Below, piece by piece: positions 43,157-53,067 of a DNA stretch of 64,000 nt. The notes below the pieces were generated by a model that was not told the DNA's origin, did no database searches, and saw only the letters and a list, made by a program, of their open reading frames with translations. Numbering within the stretch: the stretch's first letter is position 1; each line of letters opens with the position of its first letter. The translations under genes were made by a program, and so were the position numbers. The DNA lies in NCBI RefSeq assembly GCF_001680005.1, contig NC_033569.1, positions 186,001 through 250,000 of the forward strand, given 5' to 3'. This stretch comes from Plasmodium coatneyi (lineage: Eukaryota; Apicomplexa; Aconoidasida; Haemosporida; Plasmodiidae).

Positions 43157-45367
43157 ATGAAGAGGGCCAAAGACGAGCAGACACCCTCGGAAGAAGATAA
43201 GTACGAAAAATACTCCCTATACAAAGGTGATAAGACCACTCCGGGGGCATACGTACCCCCCCTTCCATCCTCAATCATCACCAACCAAGTGGAGTCCGTT
43301 TACTTTGTTAATTATAGAGCCGTCGTTGTAAAAACCAAGCGTTACTATGTCACGCAGAATTCTTACATGCTCTTCGGAGATGTGTTCAAAATATATAATC
43401 TAAAAGGAGAAATAAAAAAAATACATGCATTTTTTCCAGGGGATGAAAATAATCTGTCTGATACGCTCATCATGCTGAAAACGACTGTAGTGGCTGTGAC
43501 GACCTCCAAAGCAGAAGCCTTACGTGTAGCAGACGGAATTGAAATGACATGCAAGATTTGCCGCAAGAAGAGAAAGGCCACGAAGTTTTCTATAGAGGGG
43601 TTCCTCAGGAAGGTCAGGTGTGACACATGTAGAGTGAAACCGAAGAATCTAATTAACAAAATGAAACGGGTGAATAACATTAAGGAGGAACAACAAACGT
43701 TCCTTCCAGTTTCTTCCAACACCACTAACGATTCCTCTTGCACAACCTCCGCTGTGGCTGAAATGGCCACTACAGTTAACCACCCCCGTGCTGGCAGGAA
43801 GAGTGCCCCTCTTTGTAACGACGCCTCCAGTGTGAATAACGCCCGTTGTATCAACAACAGCATAGCAACAGCAGGAGATGGACCTTCAAGTGGTGTCTTA
43901 AATGGAGCACCGAATGGGTCATCCATGACAACTCCAAATGGATCAGCCAACTTAGGAGGAAACAACGGAATGGGAAACAATACCGGAGAAAACGCACGCA
44001 TGCACAGTGGTGAGGCCAACCTGGGGGGTAAGCCCACCAGTGCCGGTACAGCCCACAATGGATGCCACAACGAATGCCACAATGGATGTCTCAGCACAAG
44101 CGTCTCCACCATGAACGACGCAGCTGTTGGGCAGCAGCGCATATGTTCGTACAACTCGAAGAATGCCACTAGTTCCAGTAACGGCAGCGGCGCACACTCT
44201 TCCTTCCTCAAGAGAAACTGCTACGTTGGTGCCAGCGAAACGTGCACAGCTAGCCACAACAACCAAAATGAACATGACGCAAAGAACCCAGACGAAATTA
44301 TTTCCATGATAATAGAGCTAATAAAATACATCTCATGGATGCAAAAAGCCCTAATCAGAGCGTCCAAAGGGGATTACGTCATGGACCACACAGAAATTAA
44401 CATAGAAAAAATTTCCAAAGTGGTTCATTCTGCTCAGGTGTTGTGTAATAAACTGTTAAGACAAAAGTCTTTCGTCGATCAAACAGCAACAAGCAGTCGA
44501 AACGATAGCAACTTCATCCCCATGTATAATTCCAATTCTAATAATATGAGAATAAAGTATGCTAACTTGTATGAGAACAAAATGAACGCTATGCAGAGCA
44601 GACCGATCGAGACGAATCTGGCCAACTATAATGCAGTCAGTGTTTTTAACAACATTATTAATCACAACACATTGAGCCTTTCGAATTGCGCTACTACTCA
44701 GAGGAATGTTTCTGCCACGCCATCCTGCAGTAGCGGTGGGAGCGGTGCCGGAAGTGGTGACGGCCATAGCGGTGGTAATGCAAGTGGACATGCAACAGGA
44801 AATGACAGCGCATCGAACAGCACCAGCGGAGAGGGCGCCCCCAACGATAACGGACAAAACGGACAAAACGGGCAAAACGGGCAAAACGGGACAAGTCCCA
44901 ACAACCTATCCAACCTTACAAGCGTCACCAACATTACCAACACACCAACCAACGGAAACAACAGCAACGCCACCATGGAGGCGGATTCCCCACTGAACAA
45001 CTTCAACAACATCAACAATGGAAATATTTTACCCTACTATTCGAACGCGTGCCAAATTACCTGCGTCCCACCTGCAGCTTGTTCCACTCGAAACGATAAC
45101 CGAATGAACCATTTTATAAAACAGGAAAATAATTACATGTACAACACAAATAAACCAAGTGAAGAATTTTCAAACAACATACAAAGTAACAACAAAAATA
45201 ATTACTACAATGACAAACAAGACATTTTTTTCTCGGCCCTCTCCAAGCAGTACAACTCAAACCTTAACATCTCCTTTAACAATATAAATAATTCTGTGTC
45301 GAATTTTTACAGGACCGTTTCGAAGAACTACAATATTAGGGACACCATTTTGAACTTGGACAAGTAG
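43157..45367 (+). CDS. Zinc-ribbon, Asn/Gly-rich protein of unknown function
   Basis: 736 residues from the ATG at 43157; the frame is open for 28 codons upstream but has no ATG there. Residues 30-125 form a compact-looking domain (YVPPLPSSIITNQ, YYVTQNSYMLFGDVF). A zinc ribbon follows with Cys132, Cys135, Cys155 and Cys158 (CX2C-X19-CX2C) in a very basic context (CKICRKKRKATKF). A helical stretch at about residues 378-440 contains MIIELIKYISWMQKALIRA. The rest is Asn/Ser/Gly-rich low complexity, with NGQ tandem repeats (44845-44885) and an Asn-rich end. A zinc ribbon in a basic patch suggests nucleic-acid binding, but that is inference and I do not recognise the family. It is single exon, on the same strand as THO2 and the LRR gene. 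Confidence 0.8.
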   Translation: MKRAKDEQTPSEEDKYEKYSLYKGDKTTPGAYVPPLPSSIITNQVESVYFVNYRAVVVKTKRYYVTQNSYMLFGDVFKIYNLKGEIKKIHAFFPGDENNLSDTLIMLKTTVVAVTTSKAEALRVADGIEMTCKICRKKRKATKFSIEGFLRKVRCDTCRVKPKNLINKMKRVNNIKEEQQTFLPVSSNTTNDSSCTTSAVAEMATTVNHPRAGRKSAPLCNDASSVNNARCINNSIATAGDGPSSGVLNGAPNGSSMTTPNGSANLGGNNGMGNNTGENARMHSGEANLGGKPTSAGTAHNGCHNECHNGCLSTSVSTMNDAAVGQQRICSYNSKNATSSSNGSGAHSSFLKRNCYVGASETCTASHNNQNEHDAKNPDEIISMIIELIKYISWMQKALIRASKGDYVMDHTEINIEKISKVVHSAQVLCNKLLRQKSFVDQTATSSRNDSNFIPMYNSNSNNMRIKYANLYENKMNAMQSRPIETNLANYNAVSVFNNIINHNTLSLSNCATTQRNVSATPSCSSGGSGAGSGDGHSGGNASGHATGNDSASNSTSGEGAPNDNGQNGQNGQNGQNGTSPNNLSNLTSVTNITNTPTNGNNSNATMEADSPLNNFNNINNGNILPYYSNACQITCVPPAACSTRNDNRMNHFIKQENNYMYNTNKPSEEFSNNIQSNNKNNYYNDKQDIFFSALSKQYNSNLNISFNNINNSVSNFYRTVSKNYNIRDTILNLDK

Positions 45368-45681
45368 TCCCTCATGCCGCATTTTGGTTTCCCCCTCGTC
45401 TACTCACCAGGAGAAATCCCATTTTTGTGCTCGCCCAATTTTGACTCCTCCGCACGTCGCAACAATGTGGAAGTCCCCGTGTCCTTCAATCCAGAACGTT
45501 TCCACTATAGAAGGTGTGCAGTTGTCAACGTATTGTAGGATATTTTTTCTGCTGCCCTGATTGTTCAGTTTTTGTCCACAATTTTTTGTTAACCTTTCCT
45601 GCTAGATATTGTTGCTAGTCATTTTTAGCTAGCCATTCCTAGCTAGCTATTTTTTTTAAGCGTTTTATTTTACATTTTAGT

Positions 45682-45726
<45 letters not shown>

Positions 45727-47322
45727 CCCATTATGATGACCCTCTTGTACCCCTCCCCGCATGCCACACGGACGGCCCGTTAGAGACACCCTCCCGTCGC
45801 CATTGTTTGCGCATGAGACAACACTTTTTCTGTCCTGTGCGTATTTTCGTTTATGTACTCCCCCGTCCTACTTTTTTTTAATCGTGTTGCTCAGTTACTA
45901 CGGGGTGGGCCATTCTCCAGTATCACGTGTACCCATTATGTGTACTCCGTTGCTGTGTTCACCAGAAAAGGGGTAGCTGTAACAAAGTGATACACAAAAT
46001 GGCAAACACGATAATAAAAAAAAAGTGCGCCTTGTGCGTACCAATGTGGGCCATTTCGCTTGCAGACGCACGAGCAGGCTCAGATTCCTTGTGTAATGCC
46101 CTGTTTCCAATTTTCCTTTTTTTTTTTTTTTTAACAGTGCGCATGTTTACATTTTTAAAGGGCATTTTTTTTTTTTTTTTTTCTGAGTCCCATCCCCAAA
46201 TAGCAGCTTTATACGATGCGCTTCCATCTCAACACGGGGTGCATCCACTATGGAATGCATATCCCCTGTGTTCTATTCACAATTTTTTAATGAAGAACGC
46301 GCATTTTTTTAACTTTTTTTTTTTTCTTCTTAAAATCGAATGGTTGATAACCCAAATGTGGAGTTTATATCCCCTTGCAATCGTAAACATTTTCCTTGCG
46401 CGAAAAAATGGGGCGTACAACACAGGTGGAAATGTTCACAGGGTCATTCATGTCACCTTGTGCGGAGAAAGTTCCCCCTAGTTATCATCTTCTAGGAGAT
46501 TGTTACATTGAAAAAAGACACCAGCAGTTACACGCATAAGTAAAAATCGAATGGATACCACTTTTCTAGGGGTAGATAAACAAAGCATACAACATAAATT
46601 GGAAGTTCCCTATCCAGGCAGACGAAGCTCAGATTGACTCAAGGGCCACCCAACGTCCTCGCAACACAGGCTACTACACGTTTACAACTTGCAATGCATC
46701 AACAAAAATAATTTCGAAAAAAGGGGCTTATATGTTTTTTCCCCCTAGTGAATGAACTTGCCCGAAGAGGCACATTTTTTTTCCTTTTTTTTTTTTAGCA
46801 CTTCATGCATACCTTTTTTGGGATATCAAAAAAAAAAAAAAAAAATTATTAAGCCACCGTGCATCCGTGCATGTGCCAGTTGTTAGTAACAAACAAAAGT
46901 GATTTCTTTGAGAAAGGGTTTTAATACTATTATGTGGAAACAAAAATATTGTTGGTAAATTGGGGCATTTTTTTTTTTTTGTTTTTTCACTTATTACCTT
47001 CTTTTTTTTTTTTCTTCTCCCTCTCCCTTGGAGTATCCTCACTGATCATTTCGTACATCACTCTGCGTGCCTTCTAACTTTATTTGGGCAACAGTGTAGC
47101 AAAAACTCGACGTAGTGAGCATGCCGACTGTAGCCCTTTCCATATATTCCTGTGTTTGTTCATTCATTGCTGCACATCCGTGCGTATAAATCGCTCCCTG
47201 GTTAGCCCACCCACCAGCGCACCCCTCATCGGTTGCCCCCCTCTATCTGTCTCCCCCTCCTGCCTTTTTCTAATAACCCCAACGAGGAGAGGTTACCCCT
47301 CCAAATACATACCTCACCAACC
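45368..47322. other. Intergenic stretch with a 39-T tract
   Basis: No supported gene in 2 kb. A run of 39 T at 45684-45722 is among the longest homopolymers of the window. Other T/A tracts are at 46120, 46170, 46315, 46832 and 46970. The upstream part should hold the terminator of the zinc-ribbon gene and the 3' part the LRR promoter. Confidence 0.45.
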
Positions 47323-49841
47323 ATGTCACATAAAATAAAGATAAGAGACAATGTCATGTACGCCACGAGTCCGATCATAAACGAGGACGACATTGCGGAC
47401 TTCGTTTCGAACATGAATGTATACAAGTGGGAAGGAGAGGCGGATGGAATGGGGGGTAAACAGGCGGGTCAACAGATTAGTCAGTCGACCGGCAGCCTGC
47501 CTGAGGAGAAAGCGCACTCCTACCCCGTTAAGGAAATACAACTCGGAAGCTTAAAAATCTCCGACTGGGGTATGTCCATCCTCATCCCCTGCTTGCTGAG
47601 ATGCAGCAACTTGGTTACGCTTAATCTATCGAGCAACGACTTAACAAATGTTAGAACAAACTGCAACAAAAAAAAAAAAAAAAAAAATAGCTAGCAAAAA
47701 TAGCTAGCAAAAAAAGCGGCAAAAAAATGAATCCAAAAAGCAACAATGTTGCTATCCACTTTGCACACACGACGCCCTTTTCCTCCCCTCCCCCCCCTCC
47801 CGAAGGATAGCGCAAAAATCCTAGCCAAGTGCCTCAAGTACCTGCCTAGACTGGTCTCCCTAAATCTGTCAAACAATCTGATAAAATCCGACGGCGCCAA
47901 CGAAATTATAGAGGAATTTTTCTCCCCAAAGATTGCCTCCAAAAGAGGATTTTCCCCAGGGGAAGAACAAATAGACATCAATTTTCACCTGAACAGTCAG
48001 GCAAAAAATGAGATAAAAAATATGCACACAAATGTGCGTGAATTGGATTTGTCCGACAATTTTTTGGATCCCTCTGTTCTGTTAAAATTAAGTCAAGTCA
48101 TCAGTAAGCCGAACAATGAGAAGATCAAATTATGCATAAAAAATAGCCAACTGAGTGATGCCAATTTCTCCACCTTTTTCGAAAAATGCACACACGTACA
48201 AAGTTTAAACATGTCTGAAAATGGCATTGCTTCCGCCTTATTCTCTGAGCACATGAAAATATTATTTACATCCCAGTTAAACTTAAAAGAATTACACTTA
48301 TCGAGAATATGCGTTGATCACAATGACACACATAAGCTGGAGGATGGGAATGAACTGCTTAAACAGCTGGTTAACCAATTGAGTGAAGCGCCCAATTTGT
48401 CCGTTTTGTCATTTGCGAATAATAAAGTTAATGACCATGGATTTTCCCTCTTCTGTGAATATTTAAAAAAAAATAAAAACAACATCACAGCGATTGATTT
48501 TTCTAACAATCAAATTTCCGACATGAACAACCTCAGCGAAGCGTTAAAAAATAATCAGACATTAAAAATGATTAACTTATCAAATAATAGAATTACCGAT
48601 AAAAATTTGAAACACTTTTGTTACGAGACCTTGTCATCCAATATGAGCATTGCAGAAATTTCCCTCTCGAATAATGACTTGACGGATTTTTCTTGTGCTT
48701 ACTTTGCCGACGCGTTGGTGATGCAATGTAACATTGTAGAAAGATCAATTAAGTTGAAGGCGCAACTTCCGCAGGGGGAAGAGGCCTCCCCGACCATGGC
48801 GCATACGCTTAACAGGGAAGATGATGTATGCACCCAAGATAATTTAACCGGTCAAGGTGAGCTAGGTCACACTAATGGACCCCCTCCTGGACATCCCCCT
48901 GCGTGGGAAGAATTCCCCGAAATTGACTCGCAAAAGTCGACGTCCAACTCGAGCGAAGGAAGGTCAGCCCCTCCCCATCTAAACAAAGCGAAAAAAACGA
49001 ATTTCAAAAAAGACCACTTCCAAATGATACACAAATTGAAGGAGCTCATCACGAACCGGCACAGCGAACAACATAATTTCTTTTCCTGCATCGGTGTTCC
49101 ATCCCTTAACAGAGCTACCGAAACGTCCAAACTGCTCTTCTTGCAAGAACAAAGGAGAAACTTAATATATAACAAAAACGACGACTTTTACCATTCCTGT
49201 GATTCATTTTCACTGAACTGCTTTAAAGGCCTCAAATACCTGAATATCTCCGGGTGTCACATTAATACCCAAGGGTTGGCTCTCCTCATTAATTCACTCA
49301 ACATGCCCTATTGTCCCTTAGAATTTTTGGACGTTTCCTCCTCCGCTAGCGACCTAACGGATGTTACACACCAGGCATTCGCTTCACTTATTACAGAAAA
49401 AAAAAGCAAATTCGAAAAAAATGACAACTTCCATTTTGAACATTTACCACTCACCGTCCGCGGCGTTGCGCCCATACTCATTCCCCTCAACGATTCGGAC
49501 GATAACACGGATGCGGACAGCATAGGTTACAAAAGGGAGAGAGAAAAAAAAAAAAAAAAAAAAAAAAACCAATGGGGGGTTATGCATATCCATGTATGTA
49601 CATGCTCGTATACACACCTGCATTTAACCCTACGCACATGACCTAAATGTGCCATACCGAATGGACGAAAATGGCAGCGCGACGCAACACCCCCCCAATT
49701 GTGTCCCCACTAGAGAAATTCTTAACCCATTTCTCTCATTTGGTTAACGGATCCCTACCCTCTTTTTCCCCTTTAGAGTCAGAGTGGTGGAACTACAAAG
49801 AGGGTGACCTGCCTGAACAAGGATCGCACGAAGCAGCGTAG
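47323..49841 (+). CDS. Leucine-rich-repeat protein, three exons
   Basis: Exons 47323-47649, 47806-49525 and 49777-49841 join in phases 0 and 1 to give 703 residues. Donors are GTTAGA and GTTACA; acceptors are CCGAAG and CTTTAG. Repeats of the ribonuclease-inhibitor type are visible throughout, with LxxLxLSxNxL patterns: LVTLNLSSNDLTN, LVSLNLSNNLIK, VRELDLSDNFLD, ITAIDFSNNQIS, LKMINLSNNRIT and LKYLNISGCHI. The first intron falls inside one repeat unit (after LSSNDLTN) and the second exon resumes the pattern, which supports the join. A charged, low-complexity insertion lies at about residues 430-520. The last exon is a short acidic tail starting ESEWWNYKEGD. LRR proteins are scaffolds; the specific partner is unknown. 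Confidence 0.85.
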
Positions 49842-50325
49842 CGGAACCCTTCCCCATACCCCATTCAGCAAAAAAAAAAAAAAAAAAAAAAACATAAACT
49901 TTTAAAATATCAAGAGGGTGTAAAAGTATCACATGGAATTGTATCAATTTTCTTTCGATTATTTCTTCGCTTGACAAGGAACACATACAAAATGTGCCGA
50001 GCTAAATTTCGACCTCTTTGTGCAACTTTTTGAAACACCTACCACGGCCTTACAAAGGGGTGAAGCCTTCCTTCTTTTTTGCCCATACAGCATGTGGCCA
50101 AATAGGGCTTTATGACAACCATCCCGAGGAAGTTTCCCCAAAACGTGTTGCTTTGAAGATGCCTCTTGAGCGTGCACACATAGCAGATTCATAGCACATA
50201 CACTTATATGAATGTAACTCTCCGATCGTGTAGGCGCGTATGTGTGTCCCCCCCAACTACTACGTTGCGAAAATTCACTCCCCACGGTGTACACGCTTCT
50301 TTCCCACACCCAAATCGGACCATTC
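49842..50325. other. Intergenic, LRR gene to CutA
   Basis: A 22-A run at 49869-49890, then moderately GC-rich sequence. No gene seen; presumably LRR terminator and CutA promoter/leader. Confidence 0.45.
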
Positions 50326-51556
50326 ATGCGCGCCGTGACATTCCTGACCATGCTCATTTCGCTAGCTGCAGCGACAACGAAGCGATATCACAATAAACTT
50401 CTGTATTCCCTCTTTGTAAATAACCATACAAAGCAAGGCCTGTTAAAGAAAGGTTCCCTTGGGGGAGGTAGAAGGAATTCATCTTGTGCCAAATCCTTCT
50501 TCTGCACCAAAATGGAAGAGCCCCAAGACTTCATAGCCGTGTATGTTACCGCCCCTGGAACGGATGTCGCGGAAAAGGTTTGTCATGCACGAGGCAGTAC
50601 TGACATGCGAAAAGAAACAGCGCAGATAAAGATGAAAGCGAATCGAAAAGAGAAAAAAAAAAAAACGAACAAACCAACTGAAGAGTCAATGCTCCCCTGG
50701 GCATTAGCTCCACACGTAGAAAACGTGCAGCTGAAAACATATGCCCCATGTACGCTGCGCCCGTTTTCATGCCACGTTTTTCCAACTTTGTAGATTTCAA
50801 ATGTGTTGCTAGAAGATAAGCTAGCCAGTTGCGTGAACATCATCCCCGGCGTCCTCAGCCTATATCACTGGAAGGGCGAAATAGCTGTACGGTCACCGAA
50901 CGCGTGCCTGTGTGCATTAATTGTTTCTTATGTGTATGTCTACATGTGCATGATATGCATCCCCTTCGCAAGCTATACATTCTTATTTCGTTCCCCCCGC
51001 AGCGTGATAATGAAGTCCTGATGATGATAAAAACGAGGAAGCATTTATTCGCCAAAATTGTAGAAGCGGTGAAAGCAAACCATCCGTACGAAGTGCCAGA
51101 GGTGGGTCAACAGGGAATGTATTGCTATGCCTGTCCACCGATTTTCCATTTTCCCCATTTCGCTTCTCCATTTTTATACCTTTTACATTGTCCCCTATTG
51201 GTACCCCCTTCCCGGTTCAGGTCATTTCCGTCCCAATACATCAAGGCAGCAAGGTTGGTTTGGCGTACTCCCGCGTGCACAAAAAAAAAAAAATATATAT
51301 ATATACATATACCAATACATATATATATGTGTCCCTACATATTCCTACATACCTCTATGTATGTAAAAACGTTACACCGCAACTTTTGGCCCCTTCCTTT
51401 TGTCCCCATATGAGAAGATAAGACATCCAAAGGAGGGGCGTTTCTTCTCACATATTTTTACCAATTGAATTTTCCCTTTTTCCCGTTCAGGACTACCTAG
51501 ATTGGGTGGCAAAATCGGTCAAATCAGCCCCCCAGGGGGGCGAAAAAAATACCTAA
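50326..51556 (+). CDS. cutA: CutA-like protein, likely organelle-targeted, five exons
   Basis: CutA1 proteins are small trimeric ferredoxin-like-fold proteins linked to divalent-cation tolerance in bacteria and often plastid-located in plants. Exons 50326-50577, 50794-50886, 51003-51101, 51221-51253 and 51491-51556 all join in phase 0, giving 180 residues. Each junction restores a known CutA motif: YVTAPGTDVAEK, then LASCVNIIPGVLSLYHWKGEI, then VLMMIKTRK with ANHPYEVPE, then VISVPIHQGSK, then DYLDWV. The 33-base fourth exon is a microexon. Residues 1-20 are hydrophobic (VTFLTMLISLAAATT) and residues 20-65 are basic and low in acidic residues. This is the pattern of a bipartite apicoplast leader, so plastid location is likely but inferred. 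Neighbouring genes give no functional hint. Confidence 0.9.
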
Positions 51557-52130
51557 GCAGTAATGTCATCCGGAGGAGATGAAAATTGTTTCTATTCCTT
51601 TGCTCCCCATCTCCGTTTTTTTTTTTTTTTTTTTTTTTTTTCACATAAACGTGACGAAGAATTTGTTGTTTGTTGATATATGACAACAGGAGATGGTTTT
51701 CCACTTTTTTGTTTTTCTTTACATTTCCTTTTTTCATCTTAGCGCGTTTTTTTTTTGGGGCGGCATTTTCCAAGTAGCGCTTTAAAAATGTGTGCATTTT
51801 TTTTTCCCGCTTCAAAATTAACATCACCTTCGCGAAACAGTTCCTTTTCTCCACATGAACGAGTTTAAAAAAAGGAGCAATAACATTTGATAGCATTCTT
51901 GGCAGAATTCGCATCCGGTGTAACTGTGTACGAAGTTGGCATTATATGCACAGTTGCACCGTCGTCGCGATCGACCAGTAAAAACCCACCTTTACGCGCA
52001 CGCAAGGAATTAACATGTGCATATAGGCGGATATACCCAAAAAGGCAGCTGTCCAAGTGAGGTGACACGCCGGCAAGCACAAACATCCATTCGCAGGTGC
52101 AGTCGAAAAGGCAAACCATTCGCAAACACC
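51557..52130. other. Intergenic, CutA to small conserved-looking gene
   Basis: Contains a 26-T run at 51615-51640 and T-rich patches to 51820. No gene seen, though a short upstream exon of the next gene cannot be excluded. Confidence 0.4.
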
Positions 52131-52553
52131 ATGAAAAAGGTCCAAAATGAAGTCCTCAAATTCGTCCCGTTCGACTTAAAAAATAGACAGTCCCTGATCA
52201 ATTTTTACAAAATGATAAACAAAGATTATAAGTGTGGAGAGCTGCACGAGAATATCATTTTAAATCCAGACAACAAGTCGTCCTTCCTCTACGTGCAACA
52301 GAGCGAGCACGAAATTACCTTCGGCTTTAAGGACACCAATAATGACTTATACCAAAAGTTGGTAAAGTTAAAAGACAACAAAATTTTTGGCTACGAGCAA
52401 ACCAAGCAGGAGGAAAAAATTGCACAGTTAATTAAGAACATACAAAATTATTCCTACATTAAAGGAGGCGCCCTCGTGACTTTTCACAAGCCCCTTCTGA
52501 AGAATTATGTCCTAGCGCAGCTGCAGAAGCTGAAGGAGCTGTCGGACAAGTGA
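52131..52553 (+). CDS. Small protein of unknown function, 140 residues
   Basis: Starts at ATG 52131 (MKKVQNEVLKF). The frame is open a further 38 codons upstream, but only from a GTG and with low-quality sequence. The protein is soluble-looking, mixed alpha/beta, rich in Lys and Asn, with no low-complexity run, no signal peptide and no membrane segment. Visible segments are SLINFYKMINKDYKCG, SSFLYVQQSEHEITFGF and a C-terminal helix ending VLAQLQKLKELSDK. It has normal codon use and high information content, so it is very likely real. I do not recognise the family. Confidence 0.75.
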   Translation: MKKVQNEVLKFVPFDLKNRQSLINFYKMINKDYKCGELHENIILNPDNKSSFLYVQQSEHEITFGFKDTNNDLYQKLVKLKDNKIFGYEQTKQEEKIAQLIKNIQNYSYIKGGALVTFHKPLLKNYVLAQLQKLKELSDK

Positions 52554-53067
52554 CTGGTCAGGGAAGCTACGAAGATCAGCAGCACGCAAGGGAGTCATCC
52601 CTTGGGGAGGCACCCAAACACACTAGCGCTAAGTTAGACGCTACAACATACAGCTAGCAACGCGTTGAATAAATCAGGGCGCAAGTGTGTATGTGCATGT
52701 GTCTGTGTGGGAGAGAAGCACCTCCGGCGAGGTCGAAATTCTGTCGTCTTGCATAAAGTGCCATTGTGATGATAAAAAAAATGGCGCGCAAAATTGGGGT
52801 AGCCATTGGGCAACACCAAAACAAAACACAGTTAAGCTTGGCTTTATAATTTTTTTTTTTTTTTTTTTTTTTTTAAATAAAATGGCTAGTTGAAAAAAAA
52901 AAAAAAAAAAAAAAAAACTTCAATAAGAGCACACTACGATAGTGATAAATAGGTACATAAAAAAAAGGGGCAATTAAAACAAATTACGCGCTTTGGGGGA
53001 AATTTACATAGGAAGGGCCGCCCGGAGCCGTCCGATTAAAAATTCACCCAAGTGGACGCTACGTGGG
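52554..53067. other. Convergent 3' flanks with poly(T) then poly(A)
   Basis: Lies between the small gene (+) and the phosphatase (-). A 24-T run at 52851-52874 is followed within 21 bases by a 24-A run at 52895-52918; the pair could form a long A:T hairpin near the 3' ends of both genes. No coding region. Confidence 0.5.

Noticed and set aside
43363..44211. 282-codon minus-strand frame opposite the zinc-ribbon gene
   Set aside because: Mirror of low-complexity coding sequence on the plus strand; no start context or motifs.
45927..46481. 184-codon plus-strand frame
   Set aside because: Depends on T and A homopolymer tracts (poly-Phe runs) and lacks family features.
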